Shown piece after piece: positions 12,908 to 25,387 of a stretch of 64,000 bases of DNA. Source of the DNA: Nymphaea colorata. Lineage: Eukaryota; Streptophyta; Magnoliopsida; Nymphaeales; Nymphaeaceae. The stretch is from positions 2,733,001-2,797,000 of the forward strand of contig NC_045142.1 in NCBI RefSeq assembly GCF_008831285.2, read 5' to 3'. How positions within the stretch are numbered: position 1 is the first letter of the stretch; each line of letters starts with the position of its first letter. Both the position numbers and the translations under genes were made by a program. The notes under the pieces were generated by a model, which was not told where the DNA came from, did not search any database, and saw only the letters and a program-made list of their open reading frames with translations.

Positions 12908-13370
12908 ATGGCTTCCACCATCCCCACCTCCTCCCACCTTCTCTTCTCCTCCACCACCACCCGCTCTCTCCGCCGCCTCCCACTCTCCGCCCTGTCTCCT
13001 CCGAGCGGCGTAGGCAGTCCTCTGGACCAGAAGGACACCACCATTCAGTACTCCCCCCACCTCCCCACGAAGAAGCAGCGCGGAATATTCAGGGTATCTG
13101 CGACGGTGGGCACCGCCGAGGCGGAGGCGGCGGCCTCGAAGAAGAGGAGCTCGTACGAGATACAGACGCTAACGGGGTGGCTGCTGAAGCAGGAGCAGGC
13201 GGGGAACATAGACGCGGAGCTGACGATAGTGCTGTCGAGCATCTCCATGGCGTGCAAGCAGATCGCGTCGCTGGTGCAGAGGGCCGGCATCTCCAACCTA
13301 ACCGGCGTCCAGGGCGCCGTCAACGTCCAAGGCGAGGACCAGAAGAAGCTCGACGTCGTCTCCAACGAGG

Positions 13371-13415
<45 letters not shown>

Positions 13416-16335
13416 ATGCTAGTCCTGTGATCAGGTTCCCAAGTTCCTCTAGATCTGAATTGTCGTATGGGTTTCGTATCGACTCGTAAGCATTTCCGAT
13501 ACGAAGATTTTAAAATATTTCAAAATCTAAAAAGAATGGTTTTACTTATGCAGTATTAGATTAATGACATTGAAAGCATCAGACGAATTTATAGTTCAAA
13601 ATATCTGCAAATACAGAGCTGAATCGGTCGACACGGACCGTTATGATACAAAAACGCTTCATCTGCGGCCTTTAAGATTGGTCCACTATTTTTGGGAGGT
13701 TTACAACCCATCTTTACAAAATTAAATAGCAAAAAACATTAAAATAATTGAAAAAACATAATTTTCTTTTGAGATGCATTAAAATTTAGTGAAACTGGAC
13801 GTGATGGGAATCGGCTGCGAAGTTGAATCGGTTTTTTATGGTGGATGAGAATTTCGGTTGCACTGGAGTGAACAATGAGTTGGCTCGTTAAAGTTATGCT
13901 CATGAACGAGTTCGATCGGTTGCACTGGAGCCAACAATGAGTTGGCTCGTTAAAGTTTGGCTCATGAACGAGTTAGAGCCGAGTCATTTGTTTAACGAGT
14001 CAAGCTTGAGTTCATTAGTTGACTCATTCAAATAATCAAGTTGAGTTCGAGCTCAACACGTAACTGCCGAATCGAAAGTCAGCCTATCGAAAGTCAGCCT
14101 TAATCGAATTTGTCGAGCCTTAGTCAAGTCGATAATGCAAACTAGTTTACGTGTTTGTCGAGCTTTAATCGAGTAGAGCTCAAGCTCGAGCTCACTACGT
14201 AACAATGAATATCAATTTTATTCAAACGACTTTGTCGAGCATCGATCGAGTCGAGCTCAAGTTCAATATGTAACTATTGAGTCGAGATCGAGCTGCTTCC
14301 ATTGAGCTATTCTCCAACTCAAGGTTACATTAGTGGAACCGAGTTCGAGCTAACTGAACTTGAGCTTGGGCTGGCCTCCGCTGGTGTTCACCCACACTTG
14401 CACGGCAATGCACGTCTCTATTCTCCTTCAGAAATGATATTAGTGCCTGAATGAAACTTGTGATGAAAATGGTATATCGGGGATGTGGTGCTGTGAACTC
14501 AACAGAGAGAATCAATTTCTTACCTGTTGCAGAGATTTTTCATTTGCAGGTCTTCTCCAATTGCTTGAAATCTAGCGGACGCACTGGAATCATCGCCTCC
14601 GAAGAAGAAGATGTTCCCGTAGCAGTGGAGGAGAGCTATTCAGGCAACTATATTGTGGTGTTCGACCCACTTGACGGATCCTCCAACATTGATGCTGCAG
14701 TTTCCACCGGATCGATCTTCGGGATCTACAGCCCCAACGATGAGTGCCTTGCAGATGTAGAAGTAGATGGAACGGTAACTTGCCCCCCTGTTCTTTTTCA
14801 AACATAAACATCAGATCAAATTTACTAGATCAAATATTTTTGCATTCTAGCACAGAGTATAAGTATGCACCACTCTCACCTTGTTTGCGAGACAATTGTA
14901 TTTTCTTGTCCTTACTTTTGAATGTTTTGTTCTATCTATTTAGACTATGTTTGATAGTCTTGGATCTCTAATCCAAGGCTATCACAGATTTTAAAAGCAT
15001 GGATCTATGATCAGACACCTCGCAATGGAACATAGATTTGAGATCCCCAGTTGAGAAATCCAAGATTTATTTAAATGGATTTTCGCGTAACATAGATTTA
15101 ACATCAGCCCTGAATCTCAGACCCAATGCCATCAAACATGGCCATGATGCCCTGTTTTTTCTCCAAAATAGCATTCAAGTCATGTGTGGTTAGGTAGCCG
15201 TTCGAACTGAGTTTAAGAAAGCCCAAATTTTGAGAATGAAAAGTTTTTAAAAGGGAGTGAATAACTTGGGCCAGTAGCAGAGCTACATTGAGGCTGGTGT
15301 GGTGGCAAATTTTCTTTAATTTCTAATGGATGCATACGACTATTTGCTTATATATATATATATATAGATATATATATATATATATATATATACAAATTTT
15401 CTTTAATTTCTAATGGATGCATACGACTATTTGCTTATATATATATATATATATATTGGTGCTCCTAATTCCAAAATTTCTGGTTCCACCACTGACTTGG
15501 GCCCCTATCATCCACACACACACACCACTTAAACAACTTCTTGCAAAGTCAGGTTTGCAAAGTGTGTCGTCCAAACACAATCTTAACATTGTTAAGGCTA
15601 AAGAAAAGAAGGAATGCTCTCTTGCAGCTGGGGACAGCAGAACAGAAATGTGTGGTCAGCGTGTGCCAACCAGGAACTAACCTACTGGCTGCAGGCTACT
15701 GCATGTACTCAAGCTCAATCATCTTTGTGCTCTCAATAGGGAAGGGGGTCTTCGCTTTCACACTGGACCCTCTGTATGGAGAGTTTGTACTGACGCAAGA
15801 GAACATCCAGATACCAAAAGCAGGCAAGATCTATGCGTTCAATGAAGGCAACTACATGCTCTGGGATGAGAAGCTGAAAAAGTACATGGACAATCTCAAA
15901 GACCCTGAGCCTTCAGGAAAGCCATATTCAGCACGTTACATAGGAAGCCTTGTGGGAGACTTCCACAGGACTTTGCTCTATGGTGGTATCTATGGATACC
16001 CAAGAGATAAGAAGAGCAAGAATGGCAAGCTCAGGCTTTTGTATGAGTGTGCCCCTATGAGTTACATTGTGGAACAGGCCGGTGGAAAAGGTTCAGATGG
16101 CCACAGAAGGATACTGGACATCAAGCCAGAAGAGGTAATAACTTAACGAATTTGTTTTCCTTGCTAAGGAGATCACTGCATTCAGAGTTTTCAGTTATTA
16201 TATATGCTTCACTGTGAATATCCTATCTTGACGAGTACGTTATTTATTGACATGTTTTGACAGATTCATCAAAGAGTTCCTCTCTTCATCGGAAGTGTGG
16301 AAGAAGTTGAGAAATTGGAAAAGTTCCTAGCTTGA
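12908..16335 (+). CDS. cpFBP1: Chloroplast fructose-1,6-bisphosphatase
   Basis: Hydrolyses fructose 1,6-bisphosphate to fructose 6-phosphate in the stromal Calvin-Benson cycle. Exons: 12908-13369, 14550-14774, 15628-16134, 16264-16335; all junctions are phase 0, giving 421 aa. The first ~65 residues are Ser/Thr/Arg-rich with few acidic residues, as in transit peptides. The mature part follows the family: TGWLLKQEQAG, the metal-binding DPLDGSSN at 193-200, and GDFHRTLLYGGIYGYP near 339-354. The redox loop typical of the chloroplast isoform is kept: Cys220 (SPNDEC), Cys237 and Cys242 (KCVVSVCQPG). Thioredoxin-f light activation of this isoform is established knowledge; cytosolic FBPase lacks the loop. 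The start is ATG 12908, in GCCATGG context. Intron 1 opens with an unusual GTCGCT followed by a CT microsatellite. A MITE and a duplicated segment lie in intron 2. Confidence 0.96.
13374..13412. repeat. (CT)n microsatellite at the 5' end of FBPase intron 1
   Basis: A pure CT tract of about 39 bp begins four bases after the donor GT of FBPase intron 1. Confidence 0.95.
13855..13985 (+). repeat. 62 bp tandem duplication in FBPase intron 1
   Basis: CGGTTGCACTGGAG at 13855 recurs at 13917. Each copy continues with AACAATGAGTTGGCTCGTTA. It is followed to about 14.35 kb by degenerate GAGCTCGAGCTCAA-type text resembling the elements at 49.8-51.3 kb. Confidence 0.8.
14942..15147. mobile_element. MITE-like element in FBPase intron 2
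   Basis: The left end ACTATGTTTGATAGTC and the right end GCCATCAAACATGGCC are inverted matches around ATGTTTGAT. They bound about 205 bp of non-coding text with internal words such as GGATCT and GAGATCC. A diverged relative with TCAAACATAGCTC is at about 37.97-38.10 kb. Confidence 0.55.
15306..15450 (+). repeat. Exact duplication flanking (TA)n in FBPase intron 2
   Basis: A block of about 43 bp starting CAAATTTTCTTTAATTTC at 15306 is repeated without visible change at 15393. The copies are separated by, and each followed by, a TA tract. This suggests a recent slippage or template-switch duplication. Confidence 0.85.
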
Positions 16336-19196
16336 TTTGATCTGCTCAGCAACTCCATATAAGTTGTGGAGCTTGAAAATGCCAAGCAAAAAACGGAAGT
16401 CGTGAAGATGCAATCAGTAGCTCTGAATTTAATGGCTCCTTATTTGTTTTATGCTCGCTAGATGAACACAAAAGAAAGAATTGATTTTCTGTGGTTCAAG
16501 AGTAGATTGAAGTGTCGTATAATATAGGCATCATTCAGTGAACCAACCAAAATGACAAACCATAATCCGAGTTTTCCTTTTTTTTCTTTTCCTGCTATCA
16601 CCAACCAAGACAACCTTAGGTATAAGGGTGAACACAGAATTTAGGTGGTAAAATAAATGGATGCCTTGAGTGATGAGCAATCAAGATGGACATCGGGTGT
16701 CAAAATTGGCCACAACTCATGACAGTACCATCTGCCAAGGGGTACTAGTAATACTAGTAATATCACTATTTCTATTGACTATGGAAATGATATAATGATT
16801 GCTCTAACCATTGCTGCTCTCAATTGCAGTTCATGAATTAAAAAAATCTTTCAGCGTGTAAATAACGTATCAGTGATAATCTCTTTTAACAGCATGGCGG
16901 AATGTAATTTGCCATTTGGACTACCACCCAATTCAACCAAAATTTTCCCACTGCAAATTAAATTCATAATGGCATTTCTATGACCTGTTTTTCTTTTCAA
17001 AGCAAAACAGAGATAACATTTGTCATATCACTATGGGAAGGCACCAGCAACCAAACTCCTGGCATCGGTAACATTTCTAATGCATTGTCTTGGTAAAGGA
17101 ACCACATGATAAATAAGACACTCATCGGAAATGATGAAGCAAAGGTGAAGCATTATTATTCCAGCATATCCAGTTTTTATTAAACTGATTATCGTTTTAA
17201 AGTGAGCCCTATATAGACCAAAAGCAGATGCCTGGACCTGCATCCAAAATAAAGAAAATAATAAATAAAACCCAAAATATGAGAACTGGATCTCGTTTCC
17301 TTCCGCCCTGCATCAAGCATCAATGAACCTTTTTTTATTCCGAATGATTTTTCTCCTGTGTTTTAGTGGAGAAAACAGGTGAATTTTCAAGCAATACTGT
17401 GGCCATCACAAACTGTCAGTTGCAATCACTTTGCAAACTCCATTTGTGCTTGCTGGCTACTCTCACCATCACAAAAAAGGAGGGTGCATTACACCCATAT
17501 AATGTGGCCAGTACTTCCGAAGGCCATACTTGCATGTCTTTTAAACTTGATCAAAACCTGCACGCTATTGGTTATTCACTAAGAGGAACTTTGAATTAAA
17601 TCAATTTGAACGATAAATCTTGTCCTTCATTCATGAAAATATTTGATGCAGTGTGAAAGATTGTATTGGATTAGTTTCAATAGGTCAAACGGACTAACAG
17701 TGACCTCTCATCAAATCGTCATAGTAATAGCAGATCCCTAAATAGCTTCAACATCCGACAGCCTCTATCGTCGACAATACTGTGAAAAATCAACAGGTAA
17801 GCAAATGGGAAAAGTTCTAGGGAACATCAATGATCGGATAACAGATGAGAGTTCAAGATGAACAGAAGAATTCTAGGAGAAATCAACAGAGTCAAGATGG
17901 AAAAAGTTTCAAAGAAGCATCAAGTTCGGAAAAGTGGGACTCAAAAAGGAACAGAAGAAAAGTAACAAAAATGATAAATAATTCCAATCAAAATTGACGC
18001 TGTCACATACTCCAAAAAACAAGAGTTGAGCCCCAGTATTAAGCAAAGAAGAAACTAGAATAAATCCATCTTGGAAATCAGAATACACAACATAACTGAT
18101 TCACAGAAAGCACTATATGTACCAGAAAGCTCCGAAAAATAACCAATCATTTAGAACTGTCCAATGAGAAATTATGACTAAGATGATAAAACAGCTATTA
18201 ACCAATCATTTTTACGTATGGCCCAACAGAATGCTGAAAGATTATTATTCCAAAACAGCAGTACATACAGGTGCCTTGAATCCATGAACATTACCGTAAC
18301 AAATCAGCGCAGTAAAGTTCTTAAAATTTTGAAATAATAACGGCACTTAGGTGTTAGGAGCCGTGAATGTCTCGTATATATTACTTTGGATCTGGATTCT
18401 CAGACCCAGTTTGTCTGTATTGTACCATATCAGCCTATGGCCCTATACACATTTTATGTATTATGGTTAACACCTAATTAGTATAAGGATTGTATTATTA
18501 TGGTCAATACCCAATTAGTATAAGGGTACTTTTGTAATCAGGATGAAGCCCTAATATTTAATAAAAGTTTCTGCTGAACTCTCTTCCTCTCATTTCTTAC
18601 CTTCTGCTGAACAGTTTTGGAGAAAACTATTATTAGGTTCCTATACAATGTTAATACAGTGCTCTTTCATTCTCACCTACTCTAAGCTTGCGAAAGTGAT
18701 GACTTGTGCACTTCTTTTCCTGTTGCTACTTAAGAATCATGATGCAATATCTTGTAGTTAAACATTATCCCCACGTGTAACACAAAATCATCCTTTGTCA
18801 GATGTGAGTAGGTCCTTTGTATTCAAGATAGCTATTGATCTCGTGGAACATTTTATCATTTTCTCTAAAAACATAATCGTTGCCAACCAAACAATGCTTC
18901 AAAGAGATCTTACACAAACCCCCCACTCACTATTATGTGCTAAGCAGATGATTACTAGAAAGTAGAATCAAACCAGCCAGGATTAGGGGTACATCTATGA
19001 GCAACAACCTGGAGGTGATTAGTAATCTTCGCATGAAAACCATCCCAATAGATATCCAGGGAGCTCAATCAAGAAATTTGTACAAGACAGCTGGGAGAAT
19101 GTAAAGTGAATTGGCTGTTTGTAAGACCATTGCAGTAATTTGTAGCTGATGCTGTGGTGTACAATGAAAACTTGGAGAAAATAAGCAATTGCTTGA
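16336..19196. other. Convergent intergenic region: FBPase 3' side and LisH gene 3' side
   Basis: Contains the presumed 3' UTRs of two convergent genes. No further gene is supported; the 60-77-codon open frames match nothing I know. A segment at about 18.44-18.62 kb with two copies of ACC(T/C)AATTAGTATAAGG could be transposon-derived. Confidence 0.55.
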
Positions 19197-22094
19197 TCAG
19201 AGCATCGGTACATTTTCCTGATCTGAAGAATATCCTGTCTTCTTTCTTCCTGCAATTTGTTATCAAACAATAACCCTATTAATATATCCAGAAATTTTCT
19301 TCCTAGAAAGGTAAAAACTGAAAGCGCAAGTAGAAGCCAGTAATGTTCAGAAGTGAAATTTGAGTTACCAGGACTGTCAGTCTTAATACATGCAGAAACA
19401 GGCTTTGAAAGTTGTCCGTCATCGTCACCTGTGTATCCAATGGACGTCAAAAAAGGAAATAAAGACCAACCTTAGGGTGCAGAAAACACCAAATAGTAGC
19501 AAAATCTGCTTGTGAAGAAAACCAGTTGAGATCACTTCTCACCATTACAGTTAATATCTTTCTGGGAAAGAATTCCAACTCGACTGAACGGAGGATTGGA
19601 AAAGGCTCCATCAATCTTCATACTACCATCATGTACACTGAAGTGGAAGAACTTTCAGGAGAAATCGAACTAGATCACAAAAATTTAAGAAAAAAGAGAA
19701 GTGAAATCTCAAATGGAACAAGTATGAGAGAGCACCTTGAAATAAGATTACTAACACCATCAAATGTTGTTTGTTCAGTGGGGTCTGCTACTTGAGCATC
19801 AATGAAACTGACTAGATATGATAATGAAACATCAGTATCAAGAATGCTAAGGTTTAGAAAGTCATCCATGTCAGGGTTCGCCCTCGCTTCACCATTAGTT
19901 TCAGAAAGAGAAGCTCCAGAAGCACATGTTACAGGACTTTCTGCCATGCCAAAATCATCAAAGTCCAACCTGCTTTTTATGTGTTCCTTTATAATATACT
20001 TTTTTGTACCAAACTTTGAAGGTGAGGCATAAGATTCCTCGCCTACTTGGTATGTGTTATACTCTGAATAATTTAATCTGTAGTCACTTTCATGAGAAGA
20101 ATGTCTAGGCCCATTTGGGGTTACTTCTACTGATGGGTTAGTTGATTCAATCAGAGATGACATGGCCATTGAAGAATCAGCTAAATCGGTTTCTAACGAA
20201 TACTGCTGAGAAGGGGTTTTAGGAGAGGGAGATTCTTTCTTTAGGCTGGAAGACCGGTTGCATAGATTGTTTTGACTGGGAAACTCTTTAGCTGAGGGAC
20301 TATGAAGCATATGATTTTCAGAATTTGGCTGCACTGGAGAACACACTGTAGAATGTTGAAGATCATTACAGTGACTGAATTCCTTTGCAGACGCTCTGGC
20401 CCCTACAAGCAAAAAAACAACTTTGAGGCCAGGTTTAGAAGTGACAAAACCCTTAAATCAAAGCATTAAAAAAATAGTCATTGTTCTTCCAACTACATAG
20501 GTAGAAAAGCTTTTCACAAGTAGAGGGGGCGAAATTATACACAACAATGATACACATATCTTCTCTTTTATAGAAAGTGCATGAAGAATTCTGATTCTAG
20601 GTTTTGATTTTGTACAGAATCTTTCATATGTCAACTGCAAAAAGTAAGCGTGGATGAAGTATTTCATGCAATCATATGGTCACAAGGGCTGAAGAAAACT
20701 GCTCAAGTGATCCACAACCACCTCAAAAGACGCATCCGAACCCTTTCAACTCCACTAGAAAATTCAGATTCAAGGTACAGAGTTCAAGACCAGCATCAAG
20801 ATCTTCTACCGGTGCTTTTACCTGTGATGTTGGAAGGACACGGGTGTTTCTCCACGAATGATTTCTTTGTAGATGAGGTCGGTTCTCGAACGGAAGCTGA
20901 GGCCTTCCTTTTGCTACAGGAGGGTACCGTAGTAACTGCACACTGAACTTTGGAGGATGATGTCATCCTAATGGGCGTAGATGTCCAATTTGTGCACGTG
21001 GAAGCAGCTACAAAACAAACAAGAATACAATGGGAAAAGAGACTAAGAAAATAGATACCACAACGGTAGCCTCTACCGCATATACTCTTTCAGGAAACTA
21101 AAAAATAGAAACAAACAATCTGTTTCTCAGCACCTAGGTCCTTCCTGATTTCATGGGCATTTATCACATCTAGTTAAACTTATGGGTATAACAAGGCATT
21201 TATCAGAGAGAAATTTCCTTCTTCGGTTCTTCCAGCTTTCTTCTACCAATATAGGTTTTTTAGGACATCAACTTTCCAACATGACCATTGCACAAGAGGC
21301 ATCCCCCAATCAGAATAAACCACTTTTCCAACTCCGAACTTCTAAGTGCACATGCTTTTTGATGCGTCTAATCCACATACGATGCTAATCTTCAGATGCA
21401 CAACGCAAACATGGTTCACAAGGAAAACCCAAAAAAAAAAAAAAAAAAAAAATTATAGTCATTTCTTCTGGATCCATCCAAAAGCACGATACGTGCAATA
21501 ACTGGAAAAATGCAACTGTTTCGAAATGGGCTTCCACATCAAACAAAAAGGAACCAACACTAGTGTCCGACCAGAAAATTTTCAATTAGATATAGTAAGT
21601 TGGAGAAGAAATATGCAGGATTGCCTTCTGGTGTCGAGGACGTCGGCTCGGGATGAGGAGAAACAGGCGCGTCATACGACGATCTATACGCGTTCATCAC
21701 CTCCTGCATTCCATGCAACAACTTCTCCACCCTACATTTCTCTTGATCCACAAGCACCTTTTCCTCCTTCAACCTAATATACTCATTCAGTATGTCCTCC
21801 AAACTCAGCAAACTCTTCGGTGCCTAATCGAACCACCATAAAAAAAGGAAAATAAGAACAAATTTACCAACATAACGGAATAGAACACCCAGAGGGATTT
21901 CGACCACTTGGTACCTCTTTCGTCTTCGATTTGGAGAGGAAAGCAGAGGCTTCCGATCTGAAGGCGGAGAGAGTTTGCATGAAATTGTTGTCGATAAGGT
22001 ACCTATCGACAATGAAGGCTACCTGGATGGGAGTTACCTGCCCCCTCCCCAACTTCTCCTGTTTCTTGATCTTGGATTGCTTACCCATCTTCAT
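19197..22094 (-). CDS. LisH-domain protein, plant-specific, function unknown
   Basis: Seven exons (- strand): 22094-21915, 21823-21625, 21007-20822, 20402-19736, 19637-19543, 19428-19369, 19249-19197. The joined frame is 1440 nt, 479 aa, with every phase compatible. Residues ~20-55 form a LisH motif (VAFIVDRYLIDNNF...TLSAFRSEAS), a dimerisation helix found in cytoskeletal and ubiquitin-ligase-associated proteins. A charged, probably coiled-coil segment follows at ~62-107 (LEDILNEYIRLKEEK... GMQEVMNAY). The remainder is Ser/Pro-rich and probably disordered, with several SP sites and acidic patches (LDFDDFG, DMDDFLNLSI), ending SSDQENVPML. I recognise a LisH protein but not a characterised gene. 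Intron 2 requires a GC donor (AAG/GCAATC); phase 1 there matches the next exon exactly. The start ATG at 22094 has a second ATG two codons on. Confidence 0.85.
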
Positions 22095-22430
22095 CAGAGA
22101 CGACGGAGGACTTGCAGAAGAAAAAAACTGGAGAGAGAGAGAGAGAGAGAATCGTTTTTCGAAATTTTTGGTTGTAGTTTTGGCGGGTCGAACGCCCGCG
22201 TTTTATTCTTCAATTCTACCGCCTTTCGGCTAAGCTTGGATCGGATCAAAATCAGATCCACCTTGTTAACCGCCCCAAACCCGAATAGCCGGCGTCCAAA
22301 GTCCCAAAAACACGAAAGCAGATGTGGACACGTGTGGGCATGCCTATCTCTTCTCAGAAATATCCGTCGGCCTCTCTCGGGTCCCTCTGCTTCTTCCCCG
22401 GTTGAGCATCCGCAGAAGAGAGAGAGAGCG
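22095..22430. promoter_or_regulatory. Bidirectional promoter between LisH gene and plastid NusG gene
   Basis: Only 336 bp separate the divergent start codons. The region is GA-rich near the LisH side ((GA)n at 22131-22151) and has no clear TATA box, which suits broadly expressed housekeeping genes. Both 5' UTRs and the shared promoter must fit here. Confidence 0.7.
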
Positions 22431-25387
22431 ATGAAGATCCATCTTCTTCTCTCTCGGCCTTGTTGGTCGTCGCCCTTGGTGGCCTTCTCCCCATCGTCTT
22501 TTTCCTCGTATCCTTCTTCTCCCTCTGCCGTCTGTAGATTGAGGTTCAGCATTAGAGCTTCATCGAGCCCAGACGCTACCAACGTGGAGCAGCTGTCTGC
22601 CAGAGAGAGGAGGCAGCTGAGGAACGAGAGAAGGGAATTGAAGGCCTACGACTGGAAGGACGAGGTGGAGGAGAGACTGGCTAGGAGGCGCAAGAAGAAG
22701 CCGCCGTCGGCCCGAATGGAGGAGCTCAACCTGGACAACCTCGCCCGTCTTGGCCCTCAATGGTGGGTGATTCGAGTATCTCGGCTGTCCGGACAGGAGG
22801 CCGCGGAGCAGCTTGCTCGCGGAATCGCCCGTAACTTTCCCAACATCGATTTCAAGGCGTGTTTCTCATCATTTAGTATCAACGTTACTGAGTTATTGAA
22901 CTTCCTGCAAATTGTTTTTGGCTTTATCATATTCTATTAGAATTATGGAGCATTTTGTTCCATTATAAAAATTTGAAACGAGTAGCAACGTTTATCACTG
23001 CTAGAGAATCTATACCTCGAGCAGCAGGCCGCCCTCTTTTATGGATCATTTCACATTTACTGTGGTCTCAATAGTTTCAGGTTTCGCTTAGGTTGGTAGT
23101 AACATCCTCGAATTTCCCATCAAATAACTTCATTTTGAAACTTCTATCCTAATTGGAGCTATAATCTGTGTACATCTTAGAACAGTGAGCACATTGGTGA
23201 ATATGCTCCGCTTGCAAAATGAATTTCCTTCAGGTTGTTGTCTCAATTGGTGAATACTGAACGCAGGTAGGGATTCCTGTTGTTTGTGGTAGACACAAGT
23301 AAAAGTGATGTTGCCTTCGCATAAAGTTTGTTCTGTTTTCTTCAAAAAGCATACTGAGTGCGCTATTTCTTTCTTTTGTATAAGGCATGTAGCAAGCTCT
23401 TGAATTTTACGCGTAAAGGCCAACACTCTTCTTACTGCTTTACTGGGAATGAATATTTTTTTACTATTTAGTGATTTGACATGCTTGAAACATATAATAC
23501 TTTTGTTTTGTGAACTCTTCAGCCAATGAATAGCATATCTTGAGCCAGATCGAGCTCCATTATTTCATTCAAGTCTTTAACTATATAGTTCGAGATATTC
23601 ATTGACAGTTGACACTTTCTAATTGAATTAAAGAATGTGACGTATCACATGGTGCAGGTGTATGTTCCAGCTGTCCACATAAAAAACAAGCTGAAGAATG
23701 GAACATATTCGATTAAAGAGAAGTCTTTGTTTCCTGGATGTATCTTCTTACACTGTATTCTCAACAAGGAACTACATGATTTTATCAGAGAGTGGAGTGG
23801 TATTGGCGGTTTTCTTGGTTCTAAAGTTGGAAATAGGTAAGGAAACAGTTTATGTCTACCAAATTTTGACAACATGGACTCCCTTTATTTGCTCTGAACG
23901 ATTAACTATTAGAAAGCACTGATATGTTTGTTGTGTTCCTTTCCTTTTTTTTTAATTTGATCTTTTAATTTTTGTGGCTCTTTTCTGTCTGCTTGGTTTT
24001 ATACCTTTGCTTTTTACAACTGAATTTTATGATATCGTATGTCAATGTAAAGCCTTCTCATAAATATTTTCTTATGCAGCGAATTATGAGCACTTAACTA
24101 CAGTTCAAAAATGCCACTTGTTTGCTGGGACCTTCTGGTTCTCTGATGTCTTCATTTTTTTCTATTTACATATATGTGGACTAGATAGTGACAAAGGAAA
24201 AGGTCAATTAGCATAATGATATTCATAATTGGATTGGTGAAGTCTAAAGTCATTAGCAGCCTGTCCAGCTGCTTCTTGTTTAGATATCTGTACTGACGTC
24301 CTGAAATAATCTGTACTATTCGTCTATCAAAGCCATCATTGGGGGGACTCGGTTTTTGTAGCCTTTACTGGTAAATGTTGTTTGAGTTCACTAGCATCAA
24401 AGCCATATTTTCGTGCTTTGAAGCGCATGCCAACGTACTTTCATGAGAAGGTCCAAAGCAACTATAGTACCACAAATGTTCTACTAATTATCATGTAAGG
24501 AAATTTCCAACTGACGCCATTTTGGGACTAATTGTCAAACTTCATATTCTATATATGATCAATTGAACTGTTTTTTATTCCCACTTGTGTCTACAGACAC
24601 ATATGTAGGTGTATGGTCTTGTAATTTCATTTTAATTCCTTTGCAGTAAGCGGCAAATCAACAGGCCCAAACCTGTGGCTGCTGAAGAAATTGAAGCAAT
24701 TTTTCAGCAAGCAAAGGAAGAGCAGGAGAAAATTGACCGTGCTTTCTTGGAAGAGAACCACTTGGAAGGAATTATGGATGATGGAGAAAGTAACCAAATT
24801 CCAGTTGATGGTAAGAGAAGAGGCAGATCAAAAAAGGTTTCCAAGCCATCTGTTCTAAGAAAGCAGGAGGAGCAGGAAACTGCAAATGGAAGTATGCTTG
24901 TACAAGAGGAAACTAAGGTGCCTGTTCTTGGTTCAAGCGTGAAAGTTACATCTAGTCCTTTCATGGAATTCACTGGAAGCCTCAAGGAATTTAATGTCAA
25001 GACAGGAAAGGTAAGTCATCAAATAGTAGTACTGATATTTTTACTAATGCATATTTCAACAACTGCAACCTAAATTGGTTTACCCATCTAGACTCTAGAC
25101 TATCAAAGCATAAGAGTTGTTGGGTATATGTTAACTTGTTGCATAGGAGAAGATGAAGAAGAAAAAGTAACTTTTACACAATCCATTGATTGGGTTAAAG
25201 CACTGACTTCCTTCTATTCTTCCTTTTCTTTTCTTTGTTTGGGGTGGATGTTGGTACACCTTAACTGGTTGACATTGAAAAGAATTGACTTGGATTGTAA
25301 TCCATGTTCTTGCAGGCGACTGTTGCATTCATGTTCTTTGGAAAGGAAACACTGGTAGATGTCAACGTTGATGAAATTGTCATGTAG
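22431..25387 (+). CDS. PTAC13: Plastid NusG-like transcription factor (pTAC13 type)
   Basis: Exons: 22431-22856, 23658-23836, 24647-25010, 25316-25387; phases close to one 346-aa frame. The N-terminus (to ~residue 47) is Ser-rich and basic, like a transit peptide. Residues ~108-205 match a NusG N-terminal (NGN) domain: QWWVIRVSRLSGQEAAEQLA, LFPGCIFLHCILNKELHDFI and GGFLGSKVGNSKRQINRPKP. A charged linker with a Lys/Arg patch follows. The C-terminus is a KOW domain (SSVKVTSSPFMEFTGSLKEF, then FFGKETLVDVNVDEIVM). Bacterial NusG binds RNA polymerase and modulates elongation; the plant homologue is found in plastid transcriptionally active chromosome preparations. Exon 1 must end at AAG before GCGTGT, a GC-AG intron, because the conserved frame is DFK/VYVPAV. 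The frame is open upstream, but those ATGs lie in the opposite gene. Confidence 0.93.

Noticed and set aside
19069-19249. Alternative reading frame for the last LisH exon (KEDRIFFRSGK...)
   Set aside because: Only the frame ending SSDQENVPML continues phase 1 from the preceding exon.
21975-22430. Upstream in-frame extension of the plastid NusG gene
   Set aside because: It runs through the shared promoter and into the coding sequence of the divergent LisH gene. The ATG at 22431 gives a normal transit peptide.
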